Notes: generated by a model not told the origin, from the letters alone. Counted from the first letter of the stretch, positions 1-9,545 are shown. The stretch is 64,000 nt of DNA from Actinopolyspora lacussalsi (GCA_030803735.1 JAURUC010000001.1:4526001-4590000); one strand, 5' to 3'. A program made the numbers and translations.

Positions 1-306
1 CTGCGGGACGGCACGACGGTGGCCGAACACAGCGATCACCTCGCCACGACTGTCCGATTCGGTCGACCTTCCCGCGCCGAACTGGACAGCTACATCGCCA
101 CCGGTGAGCCCATGAAGGTGGCGGGCGGGTTCACCCTGGACGGATTCGGTGGCTGGTTCATCACCGGAGTGGACGGCGATCCCGCCAGCGTGCTCGGCAT
201 CAGCCTCTCGCTGACCAGGTCGTTGCTGGCCGAGGTCGGGGTCAGCGTGGTCGCACTGTGGAACGCACCGAGCGCCGAGCGTGATGAGGCCGCCGTGCCG
301 GAGTGA
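1..306 (+). CDS. maf: Maf-family nucleotide pyrophosphatase, C-terminal part
   Basis: The reading frame is open from base 1 to the TGA at 304-306, so the gene starts left of the window and about 101 C-terminal residues are visible. The segment SYIATGEP, followed by GGFTLDGFGGWFI and a conserved core reading GDPASVLGISL, matches the C-terminal half of Maf/Ham1-like proteins. Members of that family hydrolyse non-canonical or modified nucleoside triphosphates in the cytoplasm and were first named for septum inhibition. In mycobacteria maf lies between accE5 and accA3. Here accA3 follows after one inserted transporter, which fits that neighbourhood. Confidence 0.85.
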   Translation: MRDGTTVAEHSDHLATTVRFGRPSRAELDSYIATGEPMKVAGGFTLDGFGGWFITGVDGDPASVLGISLSLTRSLLAEVGVSVVALWNAPSAERDEAAVPE

Positions 307-623
307 GCACGGTTACATCCGGTGCTTTCGCGGAACAAAACGAAATCGCGGCGCCGTTGACCACGACCGCGATGGCACCTTCACCCCGCCGGGCCCCGGC
401 GCTGTACCTGACGCAACGCCTGCACGTCGATCTGCGACGGCAGGCCAGTTGTGTTTGTCGCCCGTGATTCCTCCGGGCGGAGTCCTCTCCTACCGACGGC
501 GGTGATCGCTGCCCCCGAACGCGCGATCCCGTTCGACTCCTCCCGAGCCGATGCCGTTCTCGTGTCCGTTCCTCGACCGCCCCGCCCACGGCGGTCGAAT
601 CCGTGAATCTCCGGGAGACAACC
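307..623. other. Intergenic spacer with no recognised element
   Basis: I see no convincing coding frame, dispersed repeat or long inverted repeat in this spacer between maf and the symporter gene. It presumably carries the symporter promoter, but no clear -10/-35 pair stands out. Confidence 0.4.
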
Positions 624-2015
624 GTGTCCGACGTCGAATCCCCGCGACCAGCTCGTTTCCGGTTACGTTTCAATCCCAAGGTGTTCGGGCTGGCGGTGCT
701 CGCCTCGCTGGTGCTCGGAGCCCTGCTCGGTTGGGTCGCCGACTCGACCGGAGCGGACTGGCTCGTCACCACGCTGGACACCATCGGGTCCACTTTCACC
801 AAGCTGCTGACCTTCACGGTGCTGCCGCTGATCTTCACCGCGATCGTGCTCGGCATCACCAGTCTTCGTTCCGTGGGCGGCGGCCGGACCGCTGCCCGCC
901 TCGGCGGCAAGACCGCCGTGTGGTTCGCCGCCACCTCGTTGATCGCGGTGCTGATCGGTATCGGGGTGGCCAATCTGCTGCGTCCCGGCCAGGGGCTCGA
1001 CATCTCGCCGGACCAGCAGCGCGTCGACGAGGTCAACGAGATGACCGGCGGCTCGTGGCTGGATCTCGTCACGGGGCTCGTCCCCGAGCACCTGGTCGGC
1101 GCCTTCGCCAACGGTGAGACGCTGCAGGTCGTGTTCGTCTCGCTGCTCGTCGGGGCGGCCGCCTACAGCCTGGGGGACAAGGCAGGACCGTTCGTAGAGT
1201 TCAACCGGGCCGTGTTCGAGATCATCCAGCGTGTGCTGGGATGGATCATCCGGCTCGCGCCGCTCGGAACCCTCGGACTGATCGGCAACGCGGTGGCCAG
1301 CTACGGCAACGAGTTCTTCGTCCCGCTGCTCAAGCTCACGGGGGCCACCTACCTGGGGTGCGCGTTGGTGCTGTTCGCCGTCTACCCGCTGTTGCTGTGG
1401 TTCGTGGCCAGGGTCAGCCCCGCGAAGTTCTTCGGGAAGGCGTGGACGGTGCTCCAGTTCGCCTTCGTCTCCCGCTCCTCCGGTGCGAGCCTGCCGCTGA
1501 GCCGCCAGACCGCGGTCAACCTCGGAGTGGAACGCTCCTACGCGAGTTTCGCGGTCCCGCTGGCCACCACCACGAAGATGGACGGCTGCGCCGCGGTGTA
1601 CCCGGCGGTGGGCTCCATCTTCATCGCGAACCTGTTCGGCTTCCACATGGGGCCGGTGCAGTACCTGACCATCGTGGCCGTCGCCGTGTTCGGCGCGATC
1701 GCGACCGCCGGCGTGACCGGCTGGTTCACCATGCTGACGCTGACCGTGGGGGCGCTGGACTTCCCGCCCGCCATGATCGCCACCGGGATCGCCATCGCCT
1801 ACGCGGTGGACCCGATCATGGACATGATGCGCACGATGACCAATGTGGCCGGTCAGATCACCGTGCCCACGGTGGTCGCGCGTACCGAGGGGCTCCTGGA
1901 CGACGAGGTGCTGCGCGCACCCAGCTCCCCACCGCTGTTCGACGGCCCGGAGGAGCCGACGTCCGCCGACTCGCGGGGGACCGGCACGGGTGAGCCCGTT
2001 CCGGCGAGGGCCTGA
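624..2015 (+). CDS. Dicarboxylate/amino acid:cation symporter (DAACS family)
   Basis: A 463-residue membrane protein of the GltP/DctA (SLC1-like) family, which imports C4-dicarboxylates or acidic amino acids with Na+ or H+. Family signatures are visible. A serine-rich reentrant loop reads SRSSGASLPLS. TTTKMDGCAAVYPAVGSIF corresponds to the NMDGT region, and MRTMTNVAGQ corresponds to the substrate-binding NxxGD helix, here with Q in place of D. I place the start at GTG 624 because GGGAG lies 6-10 bases upstream. A GTG at 603 in the same frame has no ribosome site. The tail after the last helix is hydrophilic. The gene stands alone between maf and accA3, so it looks inserted into that neighbourhood. 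The exact substrate cannot be read from the sequence. Confidence 0.88.
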   Translation: MSDVESPRPARFRLRFNPKVFGLAVLASLVLGALLGWVADSTGADWLVTTLDTIGSTFTKLLTFTVLPLIFTAIVLGITSLRSVGGGRTAARLGGKTAVWFAATSLIAVLIGIGVANLLRPGQGLDISPDQQRVDEVNEMTGGSWLDLVTGLVPEHLVGAFANGETLQVVFVSLLVGAAAYSLGDKAGPFVEFNRAVFEIIQRVLGWIIRLAPLGTLGLIGNAVASYGNEFFVPLLKLTGATYLGCALVLFAVYPLLLWFVARVSPAKFFGKAWTVLQFAFVSRSSGASLPLSRQTAVNLGVERSYASFAVPLATTTKMDGCAAVYPAVGSIFIANLFGFHMGPVQYLTIVAVAVFGAIATAGVTGWFTMLTLTVGALDFPPAMIATGIAIAYAVDPIMDMMRTMTNVAGQITVPTVVARTEGLLDDEVLRAPSSPPLFDGPEEPTSADSRGTGTGEPVPARA

Positions 2016-2023
2016 TCGAAGTT

Positions 2024-2131
2024 TTCCGGTCGGGTTGTCGAGCCGCTCGCTTGGCGGAACCTCCCGCCGGCTCTCGCTCCGGGAGGCCCGAGATCGAGTA
2101 GGTACTACGCCACTCGACAACACGACCGGAA
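2024..2131 (+). repeat. Structured intergenic repeat (partial repeat A inside a long inverted repeat)
   Basis: Arms at 2024-2042 and 2113-2131 are inverted copies of one another (TTCCGGTCG.TTGTCGAG), giving a stem of about 19 base pairs with a mismatch. Inside, 2050-2105 matches the first half of dispersed repeat A (TTGGCGGAACCTC...GGCTCTCGCT...GGAGGCCCGA). It follows the symporter stop and could act as a terminator. The rest of 2016-2410 holds the accA3 upstream region and no other gene. Confidence 0.6.
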
Positions 2132-2410
2132 GGCACCAGTGATGGATCCGTCGTGCTCCCGCTCCCCGGCCGATCGTGCAGCTTAACTCTCCGAGAGCCC
2201 GCTTGACCGGCAACGTCGCGACGAACGGTGCCGTGGCCTGGTCGGACCGGTTTCGGAGGTCAGCCGCCCCGGACGGGGAGTGGGGGCGGAACGTCCGGTC
2301 CGGCTCGCCCGCGGTTGTGTCCGTTCGTGCTTCGGCGGGCACCTACCCAGGTGAGGTGTCGAGCTCTTAGACTCTTGAGCGGCCCACGCTGTCGTGACAG
2401 GAGGTACGAG

Positions 2411-4198
2411 GTGCCCGAGCAGGACTCGACCACGCGTAATCGGATACGCAAGGTGCTGGTCGCGAATCGGGGTGAGATCGCGGTCCGCGTGGTGCGGGCG
2501 TGTGCGGATGCGGGCATCGGTAGCGTGGCGGTCTACGCGGAGCCCGATTCGGAGGCACCGTTCGTCCGGCTCGCGGACGAGGCGTTCGCACTCGGGGGAA
2601 CCACCGCGGCCGAGAGCTATCTCGACATCGCCAAGGTCATCGAGGCCGCCCGGCGCAGCGGCGCCGACGCGGTGCATCCCGGCTACGGTTTCCTGTCGGA
2701 GAACGCCGATTTCGCCCAGGCGGTGCTGGACGCGGGCCTGACCTGGATCGGCCCGTCGCCGCGCGCGATTCGGGATCTGGGGGACAAGGTCACCGCTCGG
2801 CACATCGCCACCAAGGCGGGCGCGCCGCTCGTTCCGGGAACGCAGGATCCGGTCTCCGGCTCCGACGAGGTCGTCGAGTTCGCCAAGGAGAACGGTCTGC
2901 CGGTGGCGGTCAAGGCCGCGTTCGGCGGCGGTGGGCGCGGCCTCAAGGTGGCCCGCACCATCGAGGAGATTCCCGAGCTGTACGACTCGGCGGTTCGGGA
3001 GGCCGAAGGGGCTTTCGGCCGCGGGGAGTGCTTCGTGGAGCGCTACCTCGACCGGCCGCGCCACGTGGAGGCGCAGGTGGTGGCCGACCAGCACGGCAAC
3101 GTGATCGTGGTGGGCACCAGGGACTGCTCGCTGCAGCGCAGGCACCAGAAGCTGGTGGAGGAGGCCCCCGCCCCGTTCCTGACCGATGACCAGCGGGAAC
3201 GCATCCACTCCGCCGCCAAGGCCATCTGCTCCGAGGCGGGATACCACGGTGCGGGCACCGTGGAGTTCCTGGTCGGTGAGGACGGCACGATCTCGTTCCT
3301 GGAGGTCAACACCAGGCTGCAGGTCGAGCACCCCGTCTCCGAGGAAACCACCGGCATCGACCTGGTGCGGCAGCAGTTCCTGATCGCCGAGGGCGAGCGG
3401 CTGGAGTTCACCGCGGATCCACCCGCGCGGGGGCACTCCATCGAGTTCCGCATCAACGGTGAGGACGCGGGCAGGAACTTCCTGCCCACCCCGGGCACGG
3501 TCACCGGGTTCGTGCCGCCGGCAGGACCGGGTGTTCGGGTGGACGCGGGTGTGGAGACCGACAGCGTCATCGGCGGCCAGTTCGACTCGTTGCTGGCGAA
3601 GGTGATCGTCACCGGTGCCGACCGCACCGAGGCGTTGCAGCGTTCCCGCCGCGCGTTGGACGAGATGGCCGTGGAGGGCCTCGCCACGGTGCTGCCGTTC
3701 CACCGGGTGGTGCTGCGCGATCCCGCCTTCACCGGCGCCGACGGTTTCACCGTGCACACCCGCTGGATCGAGACCGAGTTCGACAACACCATCGAACCCC
3801 ACACGGGCGGCACCGACGCGGGGGAGAGCGAGCAGCGCCAGCGCATCACCGTCGAGGTCGGTGGCAGGCGGCTGGAGGTCTCACTGCCCGCGGGGCTGGG
3901 TGCGAACGTGGGGGGAGCGGACCCCGCACCGGCCGCCAAGCCCCGTAAACGGCGTTCCGCCACCTCGGGGGCGGCCCCGTCCGGTGACGCGGTGACCGCC
4001 CCGATGCAGGGCACGGTGGTCACCGTCGCCGTCGAGGACGGGCAGCACGTCGAAGCGGGCGATAAGCTGGTGGTGCTGGAGGCCATGAAGATGGAGAATC
4101 CGGTTACCGCGCACAAGAGCGGAATGGTCACCGGCCTCAAGGCGCAGCCCGGTGACTCCATCAGCCAGGAGACGACGCTCTGCGAGATCAAGGACTGA
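2411..4198 (+). CDS. accA3: Acyl-CoA carboxylase alpha subunit (biotin carboxylase plus BCCP)
   Basis: A 595-residue biotinylated subunit that carboxylates its own biotin with ATP and bicarbonate and passes CO2 to an AccD-type carboxyltransferase, giving malonyl- or methylmalonyl-CoA. Domains in order: N-terminal biotin carboxylase fold ([13 protein letters not shown], about 15-27), ATP-grasp region with a glycine-rich loop ([10 protein letters not shown]), catalytic [14 protein letters not shown], then a linker of about 60 residues and a C-terminal biotinyl domain with EAMKMEN, where Lys560 is the biotin site. The start is GTG 2411 behind GGAGG at 2400-2404. A longer open frame upstream lacks this. 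The partner beta and epsilon subunits and biotin ligase lie at 15-18 kb. Confidence 0.95.
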   Translation: MPEQDSTTRNRIRKVLVANRGEIAVRVVRACADAGIGSVAVYAEPDSEAPFVRLADEAFALGGTTAAESYLDIAKVIEAARRSGADAVHPGYGFLSENADFAQAVLDAGLTWIGPSPRAIRDLGDKVTARHIATKAGAPLVPGTQDPVSGSDEVVEFAKENGLPVAVKAAFGGGGRGLKVARTIEEIPELYDSAVREAEGAFGRGECFVERYLDRPRHVEAQVVADQHGNVIVVGTRDCSLQRRHQKLVEEAPAPFLTDDQRERIHSAAKAICSEAGYHGAGTVEFLVGEDGTISFLEVNTRLQVEHPVSEETTGIDLVRQQFLIAEGERLEFTADPPARGHSIEFRINGEDAGRNFLPTPGTVTGFVPPAGPGVRVDAGVETDSVIGGQFDSLLAKVIVTGADRTEALQRSRRALDEMAVEGLATVLPFHRVVLRDPAFTGADGFTVHTRWIETEFDNTIEPHTGGTDAGESEQRQRITVEVGGRRLEVSLPAGLGANVGGADPAPAAKPRKRRSATSGAAPSGDAVTAPMQGTVVTVAVEDGQHVEAGDKLVVLEAMKMENPVTAHKSGMVTGLKAQPGDSISQETTLCEIKD

Positions 4199-4248
4199 CC
4201 GAACTACCTCCGGGCGACAACACGAGCGGAAAAGCTGGGTGAGCACCG

Positions 4249-4644
4249 TTGGCCGAGCGGGGCGATGGGGTTCGTATCGGTGATCAGGACCGCGATCGGG
4301 TGATCGCCCTGCTCGGCGAGCACTTTTCAGCCGGAAGGCTGGAGATCGACGAGTTCGACGAGCGGTGCACGCGGGCGGCCCGGGCGCGGTTCCGCGCGGA
4401 CGTGGCGGTGTTGTTCGCCGACCTGCCCGCTCCTTATCCGGAGGTGCTGGTTCCTCGTGACTCCGGTACGACGTCCGAACCGGAGCGGGAAGGTGCGTCG
4501 CGCGCTCCGCGTGCTCGGCGCGGCGCGTTGCTCGGGATCTCCGTCGCGGTCGCACTGCTCGGTCTGCTGGTGGTCACCAGGCAGTTCTGGGCGCTGCTGC
4601 CGATGATCGGTTTCGTCTTCGTCTGGTTCGGCACGCGCAAGTGA
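4249..4644 (+). CDS. DUF1707 domain membrane protein
   Basis: A 131-residue protein with an N-terminal DUF1707 domain (about residues 8-60; IGDQDRDRVIALLGEHF, GRLEIDEFDERCTRA) followed by a charged linker and two closely spaced hydrophobic segments at about 87-127. DUF1707 is a small actinobacterial domain of unknown role, often fused to membrane segments. The start is taken as TTG 4249 because GGGTGAG lies just upstream. An internal start would cut into the domain. It sits 50 bases after accA3 on the same strand and could be co-transcribed with it. Confidence 0.8.
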   Translation: MAERGDGVRIGDQDRDRVIALLGEHFSAGRLEIDEFDERCTRAARARFRADVAVLFADLPAPYPEVLVPRDSGTTSEPEREGASRAPRARRGALLGISVAVALLGLLVVTRQFWALLPMIGFVFVWFGTRK

Positions 4645-4778
4645 CCTGTCGACCCCCACGGGGCGGAGCTCGGGATCGGATTCGCCGATGGGCGTTTCGT
4701 CGACCCGCCGACCGGTCCGGAGTTCCGAGTGGAGTGCGTGGCGTACACCCGCGGTGTTCGGTGGGTTAAGCTTGCGGC

Positions 4779-5420
4779 ATGCGCAGCCGGATGACCGCTG
4801 CACGGTTTCTGCTCGCCGGGTTGGGCGGTGTGCTGTTCCTGCTCGGTGGATGTGCGGTGCTGCCGACTCGTGATACCGCCGACAGCGCGCCGATTCCGCC
4901 CGAGCCGATCCCGTTGCCCGAGCGCGAGAGCGGTTCGTTGCCGCCACGCCCCACCGAGATCTCGTTGCGGGGGCTGAATCCCTGTGGGTTGCTGACAGTG
5001 CGGCAACGTAGCGCGCTCGGCTTCGACCGCGACCCGTTGCCAGGAGTGGAGGAGGGATTCGACAACGCTTCCACCTGCAGTTACCGGAACAGCCGGGCCA
5101 AGGTGGGGGCCCGGTTCGCACTGGTCACGGGTGAGGACATGAATGTCTGGACCAGCGACACCGCACAGGTCAGGGCGACTCCGGTGGTGCTCGACGATTT
5201 CCCGGCACTGGTGATTCGCACCCCCGGTCTGCGACTGGCCTGCAACGTGGCCGTGGACGTGGCGGAGGGGCAGCACCTGGACGTGCTGTACCGCGACGAC
5301 GGTGCCGATCGTCCGGCCACGTTGGACCAGCTGTGCGCGGGCGCGCGCCGGGTGGCCACGGCGGCGGTACGAACGCTGCGGGGCCCGGTCAGCACCGACT
5401 CCCCAGCGCCCGGCGGCTGA
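4779..5420 (+). CDS. DUF3558-family lipoprotein
   Basis: A 213-residue predicted lipoprotein. A hydrophobic signal peptide ends in the lipobox LLGGC, with the lipidated Cys at about residue 25. A proline-rich spacer and a DUF3558-like domain follow, with the typical NPCGLLT start and further cysteines (STCSYRN, LACNV, DQLCAG) that probably form disulfides outside the cell. The function of DUF3558 is unknown. In many Pseudonocardiaceae such lipoproteins precede PE/PPE/EspG-like genes, and the next three genes here fit that arrangement. Confidence 0.82.
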   Translation: MRSRMTAARFLLAGLGGVLFLLGGCAVLPTRDTADSAPIPPEPIPLPERESGSLPPRPTEISLRGLNPCGLLTVRQRSALGFDRDPLPGVEEGFDNASTCSYRNSRAKVGARFALVTGEDMNVWTSDTAQVRATPVVLDDFPALVIRTPGLRLACNVAVDVAEGQHLDVLYRDDGADRPATLDQLCAGARRVATAAVRTLRGPVSTDSPAPGG

Positions 5421-5440
5421 CTTCGTGCGGTCCGTGGCGT

Positions 5441-5458
5441 CGATTTCTCGCGAAAACG
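5441..5458 (-). repeat. Palindromic element P, copy 1
   Basis: CGATTTC-TCGC-GAAAACG lies 20 bases after the DUF3558 stop codon. It is an imperfect copy of the hairpin CGATTTC-TCGC-GAAATCG, with one changed base in the right arm. Strand here and in later copies means the strand on which the loop reads GCGA. Confidence 0.75.
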
Positions 5459-5600
5459 CCGCACTCGCACCGCCGAGCTGACCGAGGTAACAGCTTCCGA
5501 GTAACGTTGCGTGTCTAAATCTTGCCGCTATCGGACTACTGCCCATCTCCCTCATGAGCCATTAGAGTGTGCTGGCGGATTTCCGATAGTGGAGGCGATC

Positions 5601-5981
5601 GTGCCGAATGGTTCCGAACTGGACGGTGTGACCGATTCGCCCTCCGCCACCGAGGCGGTGGGAGCCGGATCCGTACGCGTCGAGCCGTCAGCCATCCCGA
5701 ACCTGATCAGCTCGTTGCAGTCCTCGTTGGACGCCGTCGGTGTGCAGATCGAGCACGCCATCACCGAACTCCGGATTCATCCCTGGGCCGGGGACCCGGT
5801 CAGTACCGGAGTCGCCGCGAAGTTCAACGAGCACTCGGTCGGTGGCGATCGGGCAGCACTGACCGCGTTGTACGGGTACCGCGACCGGTTGCAGTCCGCT
5901 TCCGACGCGTTGCGTGCGGTGGAGCGCCGCTACTCGGAGACCGAGGACGCCAACACTTCCCGGATGCGGACGGGCTGCTGA
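5601..5981 (+). CDS. PE-like small ESX-associated protein
   Basis: A 126-residue, mostly helical protein starting at GTG 5601 behind GGAGG (5591-5595). The segment VEPSAIPNLISSLQSSLDAV followed by WAGDPVSTGVAAKF resembles the helical-hairpin PE-type proteins of Pseudonocardiaceae. There is no signal peptide, as expected for type VII substrates. It is followed by a PPE-like gene and an EspG-like gene in one run. PE and PPE proteins normally form heterodimers held by EspG, so a similar role is inferred. The family assignment is weak in sequence and rests largely on context. Confidence 0.6.
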   Translation: MPNGSELDGVTDSPSATEAVGAGSVRVEPSAIPNLISSLQSSLDAVGVQIEHAITELRIHPWAGDPVSTGVAAKFNEHSVGGDRAALTALYGYRDRLQSASDALRAVERRYSETEDANTSRMRTGC

Positions 5982-6009
5982 CCGGTCGAGTTCCCGTGGG
6001 AGGACGTCG

Positions 6010-6903
6010 ATGAGTGACCACCGTTGGCAGGGTTACACCCATGCCGAGCTCTTCGAGCTGCTGCACCAGGGGCCCGGTCCCTCGGCTTCGGGGTCTTCCG
6101 CGCATCGGTGGCGCGAGTTGGAGACCGCCTTCCGGGAGATCGACGACGGCATGGCCGCCGCGCTGAAGGCGGTTGCCGCGGACTGGCAGGGCGAGGCCGC
6201 CGACAGTGTCCGCCGTGGACTGCTACCGCTGCACGAGTGGGCCGACGAGGTCACGCTGGCCGCGGCACGGATGCGGCAGTGCTCCGAGCACCAGGCCGAA
6301 CTCGTCGCCAGGGCCCGGGCCGAGATGCCGCCCCCGGTCCGGGTGACGTCCGAGGAGCCGAACGCCTTCACCTCGACCCTGGTTCACCTGTTCGGCGGGC
6401 AGACCGACTACGAGCTACGCGAGCAGCAGCAGCACGCCGCCGAGCAGCGCGCGTTCGACGTCATGCGCCGCTACCAGGCGGCTTCCGAGACCAACACCAC
6501 CTCGCTGGCCTCCTTCGAGACACCACCACAGGTGGTGGTCGACGCGCCCGCCGGGGCCCCTTCGGGCGGGAGCGGGAGCGGCCGGGGTGACATCACGATC
6601 TCCTGGACCAGACCGCACTCGGAGGGCGCCGTCACCGGCAGGGGCGGTGCGGGCGGGGGTAACGCCACTCCGAGCTCCGCTCGTCCCACCGGTGGCAGCC
6701 CCGGGGGCGGTTCCCCTCGCTCCGGTTCCGTCAACGGAGCCCCGACGAGTACCCACGGCACGGCGTCACCGCGATCCTCCCGCCTCGCGCGGGAGGAGGA
6801 AAGCGAGATCTCGGTCGAGGCCACCGAGTCCGAGGGAGGGACCGGCCCGTTCGACGAACACCGGGTTTCCGCTCGTCCGGTCATCGGCGGTGAGCCCTCG
6901 TGA
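6010..6903 (+). CDS. PPE-like/WXG-type ESX substrate with Gly/Ser-rich tail
   Basis: A 297-residue protein starting at ATG 6010 behind GGGAGGACG. Residues 1-170 are helical and contain ADWQGEAADSVRRGL, a WxG-type turn seen in PPE and WXG100 proteins. The second half (about 180-297) is low complexity, rich in Gly, Ser, Pro and Arg, and ends with an acidic stretch. There is no signal peptide. Its TGA overlaps the GTG of the espG-like gene (GTGA at 6900-6903), so the two are translationally coupled. Likely a secreted or surface partner of the upstream PE-like protein. No ESX core genes (eccB-eccE, mycP) are in the window. Confidence 0.68.
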   Translation: MSDHRWQGYTHAELFELLHQGPGPSASGSSAHRWRELETAFREIDDGMAAALKAVAADWQGEAADSVRRGLLPLHEWADEVTLAAARMRQCSEHQAELVARARAEMPPPVRVTSEEPNAFTSTLVHLFGGQTDYELREQQQHAAEQRAFDVMRRYQAASETNTTSLASFETPPQVVVDAPAGAPSGGSGSGRGDITISWTRPHSEGAVTGRGGAGGGNATPSSARPTGGSPGGGSPRSGSVNGAPTSTHGTASPRSSRLAREEESEISVEATESEGGTGPFDEHRVSARPVIGGEPS

Positions 6904-7712
6904 CAGGAGTCTTCGGCGCGGACGATCCCGTCGAGCCGATCTCGTTGTCGGACCTGGAGTTCGACGTGTTGCTGGAGCACCTGGGCATCGCCGATCCGCC
7001 GCTGGTGCTCAAGGTGCCCTCACCGGGCAGAACCCACGAGCGGCGCCGCGAGCTGTGTGAAGCGGCCTGGCGCTCGATGAGCGAGCGCGGGTTGTGCGTC
7101 GGAAACACCCCGGTCGACTCGCTGCGACGGATGATGTCGGTGCTCGAAGCACCCACCCGCGAGGTGGACGGCCGCTGCTGGTTGGGCCGTGGTGTCCGGG
7201 TGCTGGCGGCGGCGCGTGGGGAGGGCGACTCCGCCGAGGCGGTACTGGCCGTCAAGGACGAACAGCGGCTTCTGCTGCGTCCGGCGGCAACCACCGGGCT
7301 GGCCCGTGAGGCGCTGTCCGTGCTTCCCGAGGTCGCCGCGGGAAACGGACGTTCGGTCAGCCTGCCGAGCGCGGATCTGGAAGCGGCGGCTGCCGAAGCG
7401 GATGACGATCTCCCGACGCTGCGTGCCGCGCTGTCCGCACGCGGGGTGCGCGCCGACGAGGCCGATGTGCTGGTGGGGATGCTGGACGGAGTGCACGCCA
7501 GCGGCCAGTTCGGCGCCGCGGTCCGGCAGGGGGCCGCGGTGCGGCACCGCGCCGAGCACGTGGTCGGTTTCTTCGACTCCCGCGCCGGTCGCCATGTCCA
7601 GTTGCGGCGCGACACCTCCTCCGGCGAGCCGTGGAGCACCGTCGCGCCCGTGGACCGGCGCGGTCTGGTGAACCGGGTCGCGGAGCTCGCGACGGAACTG
7701 CTGCCCGCCTGA
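6900..7712 (+). CDS. espG: ESX secretion-associated chaperone, EspG family
   Basis: A 270-residue protein that fits EspG, the cytosolic chaperone binding PE-PPE dimers before export by type VII secretion. Visible features are an N-terminal ISLSDLEFDVLLEHLGI, a central region with short beta-like stretches and the C-terminal segment WSTVAPVDRRGLVNRVAEL, common in actinobacterial EspG proteins. The start GTG 6900 overlaps the previous stop by four bases. The gene ends in a strong terminator shared with convergent glpD. Length matches the family (about 260-300). Confidence 0.8.
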   Translation: MTGVFGADDPVEPISLSDLEFDVLLEHLGIADPPLVLKVPSPGRTHERRRELCEAAWRSMSERGLCVGNTPVDSLRRMMSVLEAPTREVDGRCWLGRGVRVLAAARGEGDSAEAVLAVKDEQRLLLRPAATTGLAREALSVLPEVAAGNGRSVSLPSADLEAAAAEADDDLPTLRAALSARGVRADEADVLVGMLDGVHASGQFGAAVRQGAAVRHRAEHVVGFFDSRAGRHVQLRRDTSSGEPWSTVAPVDRRGLVNRVAELATELLPA

Positions 7713-7744
7713 TCGGCCGCTCGGCCCGACGGTGGTCACCCGGT

Positions 7745-7773
7745 GGTGCGGGAGCCGGAACAGCTCCCGCACC
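7745..7773. terminator. Bidirectional hairpin between espG-like gene and glpD
   Basis: A perfect 11-base-pair stem GGTGCGGGAGC / GCTCCCGCACC with a 7-base loop lies between two convergent genes. No T-run follows, which is common in high-GC actinomycetes. Confidence 0.75.
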
Positions 7774-7802
7774 GCCGGGCTGCGATCACCTCTTCCCCGG
7801 AG

Positions 7803-9545
7803 TCAGCCCACCGGTTCCACGATGCCCTCGCGGGCCTCGGGGGCCGCCACCCGAGTGGCGTCGGCGGCCTGATCGTCCGGCTGGCTCTGCGACTCGCGTT
7901 CGGCGGCCACCCGCGCCGAGTAACGCTCGACCTCACTGGTGATCCGCTGCTCGTCCCAGCCGAGCTCGGCACCGATCAGCCTGGCCACCTGGTCCGCGCA
8001 GTCCACACCGCGATGCGGGTACTCGAAGGAGATGCGGGTACGCCTGGTCAGTACGTCCTCCAGGTGCAGCGCCCCCTCGTAGCGCACCGCGTACGCGACC
8101 TCGGCCAGCAGGTAGTTGGGGGCCTCGTCGATCGGTTTCAGCAGCTCCGGGTCGCTGTCGCCGAGCGCCAGCACCTCGTGGATCATCGAGCCGTAGCGGT
8201 CCAGCAGGTGCCGCACGCGATAGGGGTGCAGTCCGTGGGCCGCCGCGAGCTGGTCGGCCTGGTTCACCAGCGCGTGGTAGCCGTCAGCTCCCAGCAGCGG
8301 GACCTTGTCGGTGATCGAGGAGGCCATGCGGCCGGACACGTCGTTGCCGACGGCGTCCACCGCGTCCTTGGCCATCACCCGATAGGTGGTGTACTTGCCG
8401 CCCGCGATCGCCACCATCCCGGGGGCCACCCGGGAGACCTCGTGCTCCCGGGAGAGCTTCGAGGTGTCGTCGTTCTCGCCGGCCAGCAGCGGACGCAGCC
8501 CCGCGTAGACCCCCTCGATGTCCGAGTGGTTCAGCGGTGTGGCGAGCACGCTGTTGACGTGGTCCAGGATGTAGTCGATGTCGCGCTTGGTGGCCGCGGG
8601 GTGGGCCAGGTCCAGGTTCCAGTCCGTGTCCGTGGTCCCGATGATCCAGTGGTTGCCCCACGGGATCACGAACAGCACGGACTTCTCGGTCCGCAGGATC
8701 AGCCCGCTGTCCGAGACGATCTTCTCGCGCGGGACCACCACGTGCACGCCCTTGCTCGCGCGCACCCGGAAATGCCCGCGTCCCCCGGAAAGGCGCTGCA
8801 GCTCGTCGGTCCACACACCTGTCGCGTTGATGACCGCCTGGGCACGGACCTCGGTCTCCCTGCCGTCCTCGACGTCACGCAGCCGCGCGCCCGCGATCCG
8901 GTCCGCCTCGTGCAGGAACTCCACCACCTGGGTGGAGGTGCGTACCACCGCGCCGTAGCGTGCCGCGGTGCGCGCCACGGTCATGGTGTGCCTTGCGTCG
9001 TCGGCCTGGGCGTCGTAGTAGCGGATACCGCCGATCATCGCGTCCTGCTTGAGGGCGGGCACCATTCGCCGCGCCCCGGCGCGTGTCAGGTGCTTCTGCC
9101 CCGGCACCGACCGGGCGCCACCCATGCGGTCGTAGAGCAGCAGTCCGGCGGCCGTGTAGGGGCGTTCCCACACCCGGTGGGTCAGCGGGTAGAGGAAGCT
9201 GACGGGTTTCACCAGGTGCGGCGCGAGCCGGTTGAGCATCAGCTCCCGCTCGTGCAGCGCCTCGCGCACCAGGGAGAACTCGAGCTGCTCCAGGTACCGC
9301 AGCCCACCGTGGAACAGTTTGCTGGAGCGGCTGGAGGTGCCTGCCGCCAGATCGCGGGCCTCCACCAGCGCCACCCGCAGTCCCCGGGTGGCCGCGTCGA
9401 GCGCGACCCCGGCTCCGGTGATACCGCCACCGATGACGACGACGTCGAACTCCTCGCTGCCGAGGCGCCGCCAGTTCTCCTCGTGCTCCTCGGGGCCGAG
9501 CTTGCCCTGTGGCTGCCCGGTGACTTCCGGTTTGTCGCTGGCCAC
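7803..9545 (-). CDS. glpD: Glycerol-3-phosphate dehydrogenase (FAD-dependent)
   Basis: A 580-residue flavoprotein that oxidises sn-glycerol 3-phosphate to dihydroxyacetone phosphate at the membrane and passes electrons to quinone. The N-terminal dinucleotide fold reads VVVIGGGITGAGVALDAATRG. The family block SSRSSKLFHGGLRYLEQ and the later GVWTDEL and GTTDTDW motifs are present. Length matches GlpD proteins. I prefer GTG 9545 because GGAGG stands six bases upstream. An upstream ATG (9599) in frame would add 18 residues without a ribosome site. It belongs with the neighbouring glpF, glpK and DeoR-type regulator, although it is transcribed toward the ESX-like genes. Confidence 0.93.
   Translation of the reverse strand: MASDKPEVTGQPQGKLGPEEHEENWRRLGSEEFDVVVIGGGITGAGVALDAATRGLRVALVEARDLAAGTSSRSSKLFHGGLRYLEQLEFSLVREALHERELMLNRLAPHLVKPVSFLYPLTHRVWERPYTAAGLLLYDRMGGARSVPGQKHLTRAGARRMVPALKQDAMIGGIRYYDAQADDARHTMTVARTAARYGAVVRTSTQVVEFLHEADRIAGARLRDVEDGRETEVRAQAVINATGVWTDELQRLSGGRGHFRVRASKGVHVVVPREKIVSDSGLILRTEKSVLFVIPWGNHWIIGTTDTDWNLDLAHPAATKRDIDYILDHVNSVLATPLNHSDIEGVYAGLRPLLAGENDDTSKLSREHEVSRVAPGMVAIAGGKYTTYRVMAKDAVDAVGNDVSGRMASSITDKVPLLGADGYHALVNQADQLAAAHGLHPYRVRHLLDRYGSMIHEVLALGDSDPELLKPIDEAPNYLLAEVAYAVRYEGALHLEDVLTRRTRISFEYPHRGVDCADQVARLIGAELGWDEQRITSEVERYSARVAAERESQSQPDDQAADATRVAAPEAREGIVEPVG

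Noticed and set aside
6549..6800. Gly/Ser-rich repeats as a possible mobile or tandem DNA repeat
   Set aside because: They are low-complexity codons of the PPE-like tail with no regular DNA period.
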